Of a stretch of DNA of 64,000 bases, positions 37,201-45,749 are shown piece by piece. The DNA lies in contig JABJAB010000097.1 of the NCBI GenBank assembly GCA_018666235.1, forward strand, positions 56,708-120,707, read 5' to 3'. The translations under genes and the position numbers were made by a program. Positions within the stretch are counted from its first letter, which is position 1. Every line of letters starts with the position of its first letter. The notes beneath the pieces were generated by a model. The model saw nothing but the letters and a program-made list of their open reading frames with translations. It was not told the DNA's origin and made no database searches. This DNA comes from Ilumatobacter sp. (lineage in GTDB: Bacteria; Actinomycetota; Acidimicrobiia; Acidimicrobiales; Ilumatobacteraceae).

Positions 37201-37614
37201 GCGAACAGTTCTCAGTCGGTCGTGAGCGATGGTCCACACCGCGTCCTTCAACGTGATCAGGTCGGCGTTCGCGCGTTCCAAAGCGTCAGCCGTGAGGCCA
37301 CCCATACCCTCGTCAGCATCACGACCGTCCTCTCCGGCGAGCGTGCTCGCATCGAGGTCCGACTCGATCTGGGCGGCGAACGCATCGAGTTGATCGAGCC
37401 GACCAGTGATCGAGGCAACGAGGTCAATGCGACCGGCCAATGCCAGCACGCCAGGCAGACCCTTGAGCAATGCATCGACCGCTGCAGCTTCGCCAGCGAC
37501 CGCCAACACATCAGGCCGAGCGGCCAGTGCTGCATCGAGCCCCGCGAGAATCTGATCGTCAGTCGGAGTGGGCCTCGTCGGTGGCCGGCTGACAATTCCA
37601 ATGATGCCGCACAT
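34219..37614 (-). CDS. glmS: Giant GlmS-like glutamine-fructose-6-phosphate aminotransferase
   Basis: At 1131 aa it is nearly twice a normal GlmS (about 610). Order: Cys2 glutaminase nucleophile (MCGIIGI), a 160-residue insert, then RGRDSAG (172-178), GHTRWAS (263-269), NG at 303-304, HFLLKEI (468-474). Next come SIS domain 1 (SQSGTTTDT 576-584, VASTKAF 629-635), SIS domain 2 (AEEVRIKLSE 711-720, KKH at 734-736) and AKTVTV (938-943) holding the lysine expected to bind fructose-6-phosphate. Residues 945-1131 are an extra C-terminal part. Its place between glmM and acpS says it makes glucosamine-6-phosphate. TAGCCT lies 9 nt upstream of ATG. Confidence 0.88.
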   Translation of the reverse strand: MCGIIGIVSRPPTRPTPTDDQILAGLDAALAARPDVLAVAGEAAAVDALLKGLPGVLALAGRIDLVASITGRLDQLDAFAAQIESDLDASTLAGEDGRDADEGMGGLTADALERANADLITLKDAVWTIAHDRLRTVREVESLAGPEASPSSLSGYLVAQQAFSAIDRLEVRGRDSAGVHLYLWGHDISADALATLLAERGHDPLFQSGSVEVSGDSLSFVYKAAAEIGELGDNTAALRAALRSDALLRRALQAPTARVALLGHTRWASVGIISEPNTHPLNSVELEQSAGTAPAPYVVAALNGDVDNHADLRAEHSLGIPAPITTDAKVIPTLMSRHLADGVAPAESFRRTVAVFEGSIAIGVATAAAPETLFLALRGSGQGLYIGLGDDCYVVASEPYGVVEETERYVRMDGERGGEIVVLNGAQSGDLEGITRLAYDGAEIPVVDADIAVAEVTTRDIDRGDAPHFLLKEISESPNSFAKTLRGKIVEADGELRAVVGDRALPASIVERLAAGTITRVRVIGQGTAAVAGQSMAAILDELTGSVLDVDAITATELSGFNMRLDMSDTLAIAVSQSGTTTDTNRTVDLLRSRGAAVIGIVNRRGSDLTDKADGVLYTSDGRDVEMSVASTKAFYAQVAAGAVLACAIADAASLGLSTRRSQLLDALRALPEAMREVLSRREGIADAARRFAPSKRYWAVVGNGPNKVAAEEVRIKLSELCYKSMACDSTEDKKHIDLSSEPLILVCAAGLEGSTADDVAKEVAIFKAHKATPIVVANDGETRYNAVATIEVPAVDPALGFILSAMVGHLFGYEAALAIDASARPLREAREVVEQLAGLGLSSDETLERVAAEVPSFSTAFDDGLRSGTYDGHLEASTAVRLAAMFGHVLSDRPVHAYSRQSGKVGSPSALIDDFVSALTKVIEELTRPVDTIKHQAKTVTVGISRSDEGIIDRALVQAVIQAGAGRDVLSYRTLKVLADLDPAVAAVHGYTRYGIDGDSISVIDRGGVARGLVSRVDANAVLRGTKHRVASEGEILVGRGRSDGRTLIFVPEMKAGQATGITLLHVAFHEQLPADVMRGVMQGYDRRYDRLVDWVTETEGAFDDSLLGELPVEQLLIGPISETADHWNR

Positions 37615-37721
37615 GAGGGTTGCAGGCTATCGACCTGGGCCACCGGGTCAGGGCCACTCGCTCGTGCCAGCGAACAATCGAGCCGGGCTTGATGTACAGG
37701 AACAGATCCGTTACTTGACCG

Positions 37722-39062
37722 TCAAGCGAACTTGGTGCGAGCAACTTCGGCCAGTTGGTCGGCAGCGGCCTGGGCCTGATCTGGTGTTGCTGCTTCGACC
37801 ATCACACGGATCAGCGGCTCGGTACCGCTGGGCCGGACGAGGACACGACCGGTGGCGCCAAGGTCGGCTTCGACAACGGCGATCTCGTCGGCGAGGCGCT
37901 CGGCGACGTCCGGGACGCGCTCACCGACACGAACGTTGACGAGTGATTGGGGAAGCGACGTCATGGCGTCGCTGGCAATGTCCGCGAGAGTGCGCTCAGA
38001 GCGCTTCACGATGTCGATCAAGGCGACTGCGGTCAGCAGCCCGTCCCCGGTGGTGGCATGGTCAGCAAAGATCACGTGGCCGCTCTGCTCGCCACCGAGG
38101 GAATGGCCGCCGGCACCGAGTGCCTCGAGCACGTAACGATCACCGACGCCGGTTTCGACGACGTTGATGCCCGCCACGTCCATCGCCAGCCGGAATCCGA
38201 GATTGGTCATCACGGTGACCACCACCGTGTCGTTGGCGAGTTGGCCTCGACCGCGGAGGTCCGCCGCGCAGATAGCGATGATGTGGTCACCGTCGACAAC
38301 CGTGCCCGTGCCGTCGACAGCAATCAACCGGTCGGCATCACCATCGAGCGCCACGCCGAGATCGGCGCCGTGCTGAACCACCGCCGCTGCGACCAGCTCG
38401 GGGTGCGTGGCACCACAGCCATCATTGATGTTTCGACCGTCAGGGTCCGCAGCGATCACCACGACGTCGGCACCTGCGGCACGCAGCACGTCGGGAGCGA
38501 TCGAACAGCCAGCGCCATTCGCCGCGTCGAGCACGACCTTGATGCCTGCGAGATCGCGCCCGTCGAGGAATGCCAATACGTGCGCCGAATAGGGCCCAGC
38601 ATCGTCGTGCGTTCCGAGTCGGCCGGCTGAGCCAGTCGGATCACCCAACGATTCGAGCACTGACTCGATCCGTGCCTCGACATCGTCGGTCAGCTTGGTC
38701 CCACCGGGCGCAAACAGCTTGATGCCGTTGTCGCCATACGGGTTGTGGGACGCAGAGACCACTGCGCCCATAACGCCAAGGCGCTGCGCTTCGAAGGCGA
38801 CCATTGGTGTCGTGGCGGTGCCAAGATCGATCACATCGACACCTTCGGCAGCGAAGCCCGCACCCAACGCCGCTCGCAACATCGGCGTTGACTCTCGAGT
38901 GTCACCACCGATGACGACGACATCGACGGGTTCGGACGCCACCGAGGAACTCGTGTCCAAACGCGAAAGAACCTGGGCCGCAGCGCGACCCAGGTTCAAT
39001 GCGAATCCGGCAGTGAGTTCGGTATTGGCGACGCCACGGACGCCATCGGTCCCGAACTTCAT
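37722..39062 (-). CDS. glmM: Phosphoglucosamine mutase
   Basis: Turns glucosamine-6-phosphate into glucosamine-1-phosphate for UDP-GlcNAc, the step after GlmS. The 446-aa protein has FGTDGVRGVAN, the phosphoserine loop VVSASHNPYGDNGIK, the metal loop ALDGDADR, GGEQSGHVIF (substrate) and RPSGTEPLIRVM (phosphate). ATG 39062 starts the family sequence 16 nt behind rpsI; a longer frame to 39155 runs into rpsI. Co-transcription from the rplM promoter is likely. Confidence 0.96.
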   Translation of the reverse strand: MKFGTDGVRGVANTELTAGFALNLGRAAAQVLSRLDTSSSVASEPVDVVVIGGDTRESTPMLRAALGAGFAAEGVDVIDLGTATTPMVAFEAQRLGVMGAVVSASHNPYGDNGIKLFAPGGTKLTDDVEARIESVLESLGDPTGSAGRLGTHDDAGPYSAHVLAFLDGRDLAGIKVVLDAANGAGCSIAPDVLRAAGADVVVIAADPDGRNINDGCGATHPELVAAAVVQHGADLGVALDGDADRLIAVDGTGTVVDGDHIIAICAADLRGRGQLANDTVVVTVMTNLGFRLAMDVAGINVVETGVGDRYVLEALGAGGHSLGGEQSGHVIFADHATTGDGLLTAVALIDIVKRSERTLADIASDAMTSLPQSLVNVRVGERVPDVAERLADEIAVVEADLGATGRVLVRPSGTEPLIRVMVEAATPDQAQAAADQLAEVARTKFA

Positions 39063-39078
39063 CGTGCCCAGCCGAGCG

Positions 39079-39474
39079 CTAGCGCTTGGTGAACTGCGGT
39101 GCCTTACGAGCCTTCTTGAGGCCGTACTTCTTCGACTCCTTCTTACGAGAGTCACGAGTGAGAAGACCGGCGGACTTCAACGTGCCGCGGCTCTCAGGGT
39201 CGAGTTCGAGAAGCGACCGAGCAATGGCCATGCGCAGTGCGCCGGCCTGTCCGCTGATGCCGCCGCCGTGGATGCTGGCGCTGACGTCATAGGACTCGGT
39301 GGTCTCGGTCACGGTCAATGCCTCGGTGACGACCATCCGCGACGCGGCGGTCGGGAAGTACACGTCGAGTGCCTTGCCATTGATGCTGAACTGGCCCGTT
39401 CCGGGGCGCAGCGACGCACGTGCGACGGAGCGCTTGCGACGGCCGGTGGTCTGGGTGAGCGGTGCTGTTGCCAT
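39079..39474 (-). CDS. rpsI: Small-subunit ribosomal protein S9 (uS9)
   Basis: The 131-aa protein has GRRKRSVARASLRPGTGQFSINGK at the N-terminus, GGGISGQAGALRMAIARSLL in the middle and the basic tail KKARKAPQFTKR that reaches toward the P-site tRNA. It follows rplM by 17 nt, the universal L13-S9 pair, and precedes glmM. Confidence 0.98.
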   Translation of the reverse strand: MATAPLTQTTGRRKRSVARASLRPGTGQFSINGKALDVYFPTAASRMVVTEALTVTETTESYDVSASIHGGGISGQAGALRMAIARSLLELDPESRGTLKSAGLLTRDSRKKESKKYGLKKARKAPQFTKR

Positions 39475-39491
39475 TGTGTGGTTCCTGTTTC

Positions 39492-39938
39492 TCAGCGACG
39501 CTTCGCGCCAGCGATTTCGAATGCCTTGGGCGACTGCGACCCATGCGGATGGTTGGAGCCCGCGTACACCTTCAGCTTGGTGAGCTGCTGGCGACCGAGG
39601 GGGCCCTTCGGGAGCATGCCACGCACCGAGCGACGAACGGCGTCGGCAGGCTTGCGAGCATGGAAGTGAGCGAACGACTCGCTCTTGATGCCGCCCGGGT
39701 AGCCCGAGTGGGTGTAGATCATCTGGCGCTCGGCCTTGTCGGAGGTCATGATGACCTTGTCGGCGTTGATGATGATCACATGGTCGCCGGTGTCGATGTG
39801 CGGCGCAAAGATCGTCTTGTGCTTCCCGCGCAGGAGACGAGCGACTTCGGTTGCCATGCGCCCGAGGACCATGCCTTCCGCGTCGATGACATGCCAGTCA
39901 CGGGTGATTTCGCTTGCTTTAGGTGTGTAGGTGGCCAT
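39492..39938 (-). CDS. rplM: Large-subunit ribosomal protein L13 (uL13)
   Basis: The 148-aa protein has WHVIDAEGMVLGRMATEVARLLRGKHK, GDHVIIINADKVIMTSDKAE, YTHSGYPGGIKSESF and VRGMLPKGPLGRQQLTKLKVYAGSNHPH. An early assembly protein binding 23S rRNA. First gene of the unit rplM-rpsI-glmM-glmS; a promoter-like pair lies 120-150 nt upstream. Confidence 0.98.
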   Translation of the reverse strand: MATYTPKASEITRDWHVIDAEGMVLGRMATEVARLLRGKHKTIFAPHIDTGDHVIIINADKVIMTSDKAERQMIYTHSGYPGGIKSESFAHFHARKPADAVRRSVRGMLPKGPLGRQQLTKLKVYAGSNHPHGSQSPKAFEIAGAKRR

Positions 39939-40057
39939 GGCCGAACTCGTCTCGTTGGAGATGTGGTTTCCGACTGCGTCTCGATTGCTCGATCACACAG
40001 CATCCAAGTGCAGGGCTCACACGCGTGGCGCGTCAACCTGCTCCAGGGAACCGTGCA

Positions 40058-40086
40058 ATGATACGGCGCGCGACGAGACGCTCCAA
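40058..40086 (-). promoter_or_regulatory. Probable rplM promoter
   Basis: Minus strand TTGGAG (40081-40086), 17-nt spacer, TATCAT (40058-40063). The -10 matches the consensus at five of six positions. It would give a leader of about 110 nt before rplM. The remainder of the gap 39939-40116 shows no gene. Confidence 0.55.
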
Positions 40087-40116
40087 CGCCAGCGGTCAGA
40101 TGCCGAGGGCAGACTG

Positions 40117-41211
40117 TCAGGCGTCGACCACCGCGTTGCTGGCGTCGACCACTTCGTCGACCCAGGTCACGACGCGATCCGCCATCGCGAGCGACGAATA
40201 CTCGGCATCGACCCGCTGACGGCACATCGCCCGGTCGATCTGATCGATCCGCTCGACGGCGTCAGCCAAGGCGTCCACGTCATCGGCAGGCACCACAAAG
40301 CCGGTGACACCATCGACAACAATCTCTGCGGGCCCTCCGCGGTCGTAGGTCAGCACCGGCACACCTGTCGCCATGGCTTCGATCGCCACGTTGCCGAACG
40401 CCTCGACCCACTTCGGGGTCATCACGAGCGCGGCACAGCGACCGATCTCTGCCTGCAGCTCATCGGTTGGGAGAAAGCCGCGGTAGTCCAGTCGGGCGTC
40501 GGGATGATCGATCGCCACGCGGTGCCAATACGCCTCGTCCTGCATCATCCCCCACACTCGAACGACGCGTCCGGTGCGCGCCGAGAGCTCAGCGACGTCC
40601 TCGAGTCCCTTCTCCGGCGAGATTCGTCCGACGAAGCCAAGTGCCGCCTCAGCGTCAGGACGAGTCTGCAGGTCGTAGCGCTCGGTGACGATGCCGTTGC
40701 CGACGATACGGAACATGGCGGGGTCGGGGAATGTGTTCGCCTGCGCCATGCTGTGCGCAGCCAGTCGGCCTGAAAGTTCCAGCTCGACATCGGCCAGGGC
40801 GCTGTCCATCACATCGTTCAGGGAACCCATCGAAACGAGGTGCAGGACAGGCACCCGCATGAACGGCGTGAGGTACAGCGGCAGCCAGTCGTAGGCGAGG
40901 TTGATGACGGCGTCGAACTGGTCCTGAATATCTGACACGGTGCTCCACATCGCTGCGAGTACCGAGCCGCTGGGCATCTCGATCGGAGCGTCACGCGCTT
41001 GTGTCTGGCTGCTCACCTGCAGTGCACCCTTGACCTGGTGCACGCGTTCACCGACGTGGAGCGAACCCGCAGGCGCGACGACTTCGACATGGTGCCCTTG
41101 GAGGCCGAGTCCGTACACGAGATTGTGCAGCGTGAGTTCGACGCCGCCGCCAATTCCGGAGCCGAGTGGGCCGACCGGCGTCGATGCCAACAGAATCCGT
41201 CGTGGAGTCAC
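40117..41211 (-). CDS. Glycosyltransferase family 4-like protein
   Basis: A 364-aa GT-B glycosyltransferase. The N-terminal domain begins RILLASTPVGPLGSGIGGGVELTLHNL (the glycine loop before the acceptor helix). The C-terminal donor domain has ALGFVGRISPEKGLEDV, RGFLPTDELQAEIGRCAALVMTPKWVEAFGNVAIEAMATGVPVLTYDRGGPAEIV, with the family E-x7-E pair (EAFGNVAIE). Cytoplasmic or membrane-associated; sugar and acceptor unknown. GTG 41211 is chosen; GTG 41235 would add eight residues. Divergent from the GGDEF-EAL gene. Confidence 0.88.
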   Translation of the reverse strand: MTPRRILLASTPVGPLGSGIGGGVELTLHNLVYGLGLQGHHVEVVAPAGSLHVGERVHQVKGALQVSSQTQARDAPIEMPSGSVLAAMWSTVSDIQDQFDAVINLAYDWLPLYLTPFMRVPVLHLVSMGSLNDVMDSALADVELELSGRLAAHSMAQANTFPDPAMFRIVGNGIVTERYDLQTRPDAEAALGFVGRISPEKGLEDVAELSARTGRVVRVWGMMQDEAYWHRVAIDHPDARLDYRGFLPTDELQAEIGRCAALVMTPKWVEAFGNVAIEAMATGVPVLTYDRGGPAEIVVDGVTGFVVPADDVDALADAVERIDQIDRAMCRQRVDAEYSSLAMADRVVTWVDEVVDASNAVVDA

Positions 41212-41268
41212 GTCGAGTTCAACCCATCGAGACACCGGATATTCCCCCGAAGTACTGTCGGGACGGTC

Positions 41269-43374
41269 ATGGCAACAGAAGATTCTGAAGATTCTCCTCA
41301 AGAACCGGCGGCAGCACGCCGATACCCCTCAGTGAGGCCTGTGGAGAACTCCATGCCGACTCCGACGGTCGATGCGCTCAGCGACCCGGTGATCGGTGTC
41401 GACCCTCAGGGAATTCTTCGCTACGGCAACGAACGAGCCATGGAAGTACTCGGTTGGGACACCAACATCTTGGGTACCTCGGTGCTCGATCTCATCCATC
41501 CGGATGACATGAACATCGTGGTGTCGTCGATGTCGACCGTCCTCGACAAGTCCTTCGGGCAGCTCCTCCGGATCCGAGCCCGCCACAGCCGCGGCATGTG
41601 GGTCCATCTCGAACTCCGTGGGTCGGTGCAGACCGTCGACGGAGATGACCTCATCGTGCTCGTCGCCCGCGACACCACGGACCGCCATCAACTCGACTTC
41701 GATCAGGGGGACGTGGATGTGTTGCGGTCGGTGATGGACAACATGCACGGCATGGTGGCGTTAATGACCGAAGACGGGCGAGTCCGTTCCATCAACGGCG
41801 CTGTGACGCGCCTCCTGGGTCACGATCCCGAGTTGATCCGCAACCAGCCGTTCGTCAAGTTCCTCCACGAGGACGACCGCGAGGAGATTCTCGACATTGT
41901 CCAGGCGCTCGCACCCGCCTCGACGGTGAACTTCGATGCTCGCCTGCGCGATGCCAACGGGACCCACCACGTGTGCGAGTTCACCGTCAACAACCTGCTC
42001 GACGATCCGATCGTCGGCAACTACATCGTCAGCGCACAGATCGCCACGTCGCTCGCCGATGCTCGCAACCTCGCCGACTTCTTGGCAGAGCACGACAACC
42101 GAACCGGGCTCCTCAACCGTGATGGGTTCATGCGAGCCGCTCGCGACCTCATGGCCGATGGCGGCGGTCTGGGACTCATGATTATCGACATCGTGCAGTT
42201 CCGCTCGATCAACGAGTTGTACGGCGAGCCGGTCGGTGACGCCGTGCTCACCGCCGTTGCCCAGCGCATCGGTCAGATCAGCTGGCCAGATCTCTTGACG
42301 GCGCGCTTTGGCGGCGACGAGTTCGTCATGGCAGTCCGATCATCAACCGAGGCATCGATCGCGATGTTGCGCGAGCGCGTCAGGCGCGATGTGGCCCGAT
42401 CGATTGCAGTCGATGAGCACGAAGTCAACTTCGCCATCCGCACCGCAACGTCCTTTGAGGCCCAGCCCCAAGGCCTCGACTCGCTCCTCGTTCGCGCCTC
42501 CAACGAGTTGATGTCAATCAAGCGCAACGCTGACCCCGAGTCGGGCGGCATCTCCTTCGACGCGATCAACCAGCGCCGAGCCCAGCTCGACCAGCTGCGT
42601 GCTGCGCTGAACAACGGCGAGATCCAGCCGTTTTACCAGCCGATCGTCGACGTCGATGGCAATGTTCGGGCGGTCGAAGCGCTCGTGCGATGGGTGCACC
42701 CGGTCCGGGGCGTCCTCGGTGTCGGCGAAATCCTCCCACTTGCCCAGATGGCCGGCCTGGCGGAATCAGTCGACGAGCGAGTGCTCGAAATGGCGCTGGC
42801 ATTCGCGGCACGGCTCGAGGCTGCCGGACACGGCACGGTCGAGGTTCATGTCAACGTCGATCCGAAGGTCATTGCGTCACCGGCGTTCGGGCCATCGTTT
42901 CTCGAGCGGTGCCAAACCGCCGGCACGAACCCGAGCCAGATGGTTGTTGAAATCACCGAAACCGATCTCTTGGCTCCCGGGGCCACCTCGTTGTCAAACA
43001 TGGACAAGCTGCGGCGCGCGGGCACCCATGTGTCGATCGACGACTTCGGAACCGGTTATTCCAGCCTCGCTCACCTCCTCGAACTGCCCGTCGACGGCGT
43101 CAAGATCGACCGCCGCTTCGTTGCCGGCATCGACATCGATCCCGCTGCGACAAACTTGACAACGGCAATTCTCGGACTGAGCGACAGTCTCAAGCTGACG
43201 TGCGTCGCCGAAGGCGTGGAACAGCCGTACCAGCGGGACCGTTTGGCCGAGCGCGGGTGCAGCCTTTTCCAAGGCTGGCTCTTCGCCCCGGCAACGCATG
43301 GCGACGAAGTTCTCCAGATGCTGCCGCGCATCTCTCCCACCATCGACGACGACGCCCGCGCCCCATCCCCGTGA
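41269..43374 (+). CDS. PAS-PAS-GGDEF-EAL cyclic-di-GMP signalling protein
   Basis: A 701-aa soluble signalling protein. It has two PAS domains (about 33-145 and 150-262), a GGDEF domain (about 270-435) with an intact RFGGDEF at 346-352, and an EAL domain (about 442-690) with EALVRW at 470-475, NVDP, ETDLL and DDFGTGYSSL at 591-600. Both the cyclase and the phosphodiesterase motifs look catalytic, so the net activity cannot be predicted. No membrane helix is seen. TACTGT lies 10 nt before ATG. It lies between truA and the glycosyltransferase. Confidence 0.95.
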   Translation: MATEDSEDSPQEPAAARRYPSVRPVENSMPTPTVDALSDPVIGVDPQGILRYGNERAMEVLGWDTNILGTSVLDLIHPDDMNIVVSSMSTVLDKSFGQLLRIRARHSRGMWVHLELRGSVQTVDGDDLIVLVARDTTDRHQLDFDQGDVDVLRSVMDNMHGMVALMTEDGRVRSINGAVTRLLGHDPELIRNQPFVKFLHEDDREEILDIVQALAPASTVNFDARLRDANGTHHVCEFTVNNLLDDPIVGNYIVSAQIATSLADARNLADFLAEHDNRTGLLNRDGFMRAARDLMADGGGLGLMIIDIVQFRSINELYGEPVGDAVLTAVAQRIGQISWPDLLTARFGGDEFVMAVRSSTEASIAMLRERVRRDVARSIAVDEHEVNFAIRTATSFEAQPQGLDSLLVRASNELMSIKRNADPESGGISFDAINQRRAQLDQLRAALNNGEIQPFYQPIVDVDGNVRAVEALVRWVHPVRGVLGVGEILPLAQMAGLAESVDERVLEMALAFAARLEAAGHGTVEVHVNVDPKVIASPAFGPSFLERCQTAGTNPSQMVVEITETDLLAPGATSLSNMDKLRRAGTHVSIDDFGTGYSSLAHLLELPVDGVKIDRRFVAGIDIDPAATNLTTAILGLSDSLKLTCVAEGVEQPYQRDRLAERGCSLFQGWLFAPATHGDEVLQMLPRISPTIDDDARAPSP

Positions 43375-43445
43375 GCTGACGTCGGTTCGGCTGGGCATCG
43401 CCACGAACATTCCCACGGCGCCGAAGCACCGATGCTGTCCGGTCC

Positions 43446-44267
43446 TCACACCGCAGCGTCCCAGCGGGGGCCATCGAAACCGATGTGCCACAGCGTCAGC
43501 CCGGTCGGAGGCGCGACCTGCCCGGCGGCATTGCGGTCGCGTGCGGCAAGGATCGCCGGAATTTCGGCAGCGTCGATACGACCGAAGCCCACATCGACCA
43601 GCGTGCCGACGATACTGCGCACCATTTGATGGCAAAACGAAGATGCAGTGATCTCGAAGCGCACGAGTGCCGACGAATCGGGCCGACGCCAACGAGCATG
43701 GTGCAGCTCCCGCTGCAGACTGGGTTCGCCGTAACCCGGACCGGGCTTCGGCTTGCGACAGAACGACGAGAAGTCGTGGTTCCCGAGCAAGAAGCCCGCC
43801 GCTGTGTTCATCGGCTCGATGTCGACGGCCGGCCCGATGTGCCACGCGTGACGCGCGACGAGCGGGTTTGGTGACCGGTCGTTCCAGATGTCGTACCGGT
43901 ACGTGCGCGATGTTGCCGAGAAGCGCGCGCTGAACGCATCGTCGACCCACGCCGGATCACGCACCGAGATCTCGGGCCGGAGCAACTGGTTGATGCTCGA
44001 CATCAGCCGGTACAGATCGGTCTCGACCGGAAGACGACCGTTGACCACCTGACCCCAGCCGTGCACGCCGGCGTCAGTGCGCCCACCCAACACCAATTCG
44101 ACAGGGCGCCGCACGACGCGTTCGATCGCCCCGCGCAGTTCGCCCTCGACGGTTCGTACGCCGTCGCTCTCCGCAAAGCCGCGGAAGTCGGTGCCGTCGT
44201 ACGCGACGAGGAGCCGGACGTTCCGAAGCTGTTGCCCCGTCACACCCGGCTCCACGCCATCGGTCAT
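43446..44267 (-). CDS. truA: tRNA pseudouridine(38-40) synthase TruA
   Basis: Isomerises uridines 38-40 in the anticodon arm. The 273-aa protein has LLVAYDGTDFRGFAE, LGGRTDAGVHGWGQVVN with the catalytic aspartate, FSARFSATSRTYRYDI, GNHDFSSFCR and the C-terminal SFCHQMVRSIVGTLVDVGFGR. It follows rplQ by 29 nt and closes the alpha operon. Confidence 0.95.
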   Translation of the reverse strand: MTDGVEPGVTGQQLRNVRLLVAYDGTDFRGFAESDGVRTVEGELRGAIERVVRRPVELVLGGRTDAGVHGWGQVVNGRLPVETDLYRLMSSINQLLRPEISVRDPAWVDDAFSARFSATSRTYRYDIWNDRSPNPLVARHAWHIGPAVDIEPMNTAAGFLLGNHDFSSFCRKPKPGPGYGEPSLQRELHHARWRRPDSSALVRFEITASSFCHQMVRSIVGTLVDVGFGRIDAAEIPAILAARDRNAAGQVAPPTGLTLWHIGFDGPRWDAAV

Positions 44268-44296
44268 TCGATTGTGCCCTGTGTCCGGGGCGGAAC

Positions 44297-44665
44297 TCAG
44301 ACGAGTTCGATGCGGGCCATCTCGGCGTTGTCGCCGTGACGTGTCCCCATCTTCAGGATCCGGGTGTAACCACCCGGACGTTCCATGTAGCGCGGGGCCA
44401 CATCGTGGACCAGCTTGTAGGTCATCTCGCGGTCACCGAGGAACGCCTGGATCTGACGGATCCGGTGGACCTGCATCGGACCTTCCTCTTGGGCCTTCTT
44501 GGCCTTGGTGATCAGCTTCTCGGCGATCGGCCGAAGGTGCTTGGCCTTGGCTTCGGAAGTGGTGATGGCCTCGGCGGCGAAAAGCGACGCTGCGAGGTTG
44601 GCCATCATGAGGCGCTGGTGCGATGCGGAGCTACCGAAGCGGCGTGAGCGGCGGGGTGTAGGCAT
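44297..44665 (-). CDS. rplQ: Large-subunit ribosomal protein L17 (bL17)
   Basis: The 122-aa protein has RRFGSSASHQRLMMANLAASLFAAEAITTSEAKAK split over its first 42 residues and ends GGYTRILKMGTRHGDNAEMARIEL. It binds at the polypeptide exit side of 23S rRNA. It lies 33 nt behind rpoA. Confidence 0.98.
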   Translation of the reverse strand: MPTPRRSRRFGSSASHQRLMMANLAASLFAAEAITTSEAKAKHLRPIAEKLITKAKKAQEEGPMQVHRIRQIQAFLGDREMTYKLVHDVAPRYMERPGGYTRILKMGTRHGDNAEMARIELV

Positions 44666-44698
44666 GATTCAGTCTGTCTTTCTTGATCGCAGCTGGGC

Positions 44699-45631
44699 TC
44701 AGCCGCGAAGCTGGAGGCCACGCTCGTCGAGCTTGGCCTTCACTTCATCGAGGCTCTTCTGGCCAAAGTTGGTGATGTTGAGTAGGTCGTCTTCGGTTTT
44801 CGTCAGCAGTTCGCCGACCGTGTTGACCTGGGCCCGCTTGAGGCAGTTGTTCGGACGCTCCGAGAGATCGAGGTCCTCGATCGGGAGGTCGAGGTCAGGC
44901 GAGCTGACCGTGGTGTCGACGACTTCGCCAAGCTCGAGGCCCTGCGGCTCGTCGGCCATCGACGCAACGAGCTCGGTCAGTGCCGTGAGCGTGGCGCCGG
45001 CCGAGGCAAGAGCGTCGCTCGGGGTGATCGAACCGTCAGTGTCGATCTCGATGACGAGGCGGTCATAGTTGGTGGCCTGCTCGACGCGAGTCGGCTCGAC
45101 GGTGAAGGACACACGGCGGACCGGGCTGAAGATGGCATCAATCGGAATGACGCCGATCGTGCGATTGTCGTCTTCGCGGTTGCTCGAGACGTAGCCACGG
45201 CCTTGCTCGACGGTGAGGTCGATCGACAGGCGGCCCTTCGTGTTGAGCGTGGCGATGTGGAGTTCCTTGTTGAGGACCTCGACGTCAGCTGGGCACTCGA
45301 TGTCGGCGCCGGTGACGTTCGCTGCACCACGAGCGTCGAGACGCATGGTGACGGCCTCGTCAGACTCGCAGGTGACCACGATGTCCTTGAGGTTCAAGAT
45401 GATGTCGGTCACGTCTTCGGCAACGCCGCCGATCGTGCCGAACTCGTGGAGCGCCTCGTCGAAACGAACCGACGTGATTGCTGCGCCGGGGATCGACGAC
45501 AACAGGGTGCGGCGCAAGGAGTTACCGAGCGTGTGACCGAAGCCGGGCTCGAGCGGTCCGACAGCAAATTGCTGCCGGTTGTTCGACTCTTCGCCGAGGG
45601 CTTCGATGGAGGGGCGCTGCATGACGAGCAT
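44699..45631 (-). CDS. rpoA: RNA polymerase alpha subunit
   Basis: The 310-aa subunit that seeds polymerase assembly and contacts upstream DNA and activators. The N-terminal domain (about 1-230) has VGPLEPGFGHTLGNSLRRTLLSSIPGAAITSV; the C-terminal domain (about 245-305) has LDLSERPNNCLKRAQVNTVGELL and NFGQKSLDEVKAKLDERGL, including the UP-element-binding arginine and asparagine. The start could be ATG 45631 or 45622. Confidence 0.98.
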   Translation of the reverse strand: MLVMQRPSIEALGEESNNRQQFAVGPLEPGFGHTLGNSLRRTLLSSIPGAAITSVRFDEALHEFGTIGGVAEDVTDIILNLKDIVVTCESDEAVTMRLDARGAANVTGADIECPADVEVLNKELHIATLNTKGRLSIDLTVEQGRGYVSSNREDDNRTIGVIPIDAIFSPVRRVSFTVEPTRVEQATNYDRLVIEIDTDGSITPSDALASAGATLTALTELVASMADEPQGLELGEVVDTTVSSPDLDLPIEDLDLSERPNNCLKRAQVNTVGELLTKTEDDLLNITNFGQKSLDEVKAKLDERGLQLRG

Positions 45632-45749
45632 TTGGTGCCGGGCCTTTCAACTGCTGTGTTCTGAGGATGCGAGACGGGTGACAGGACGTGGATGCCGGCG
45701 GACCGGCGGTGCGAGTGACTCAGACGCTGCTGAGGCCACTCCCGAGGGA

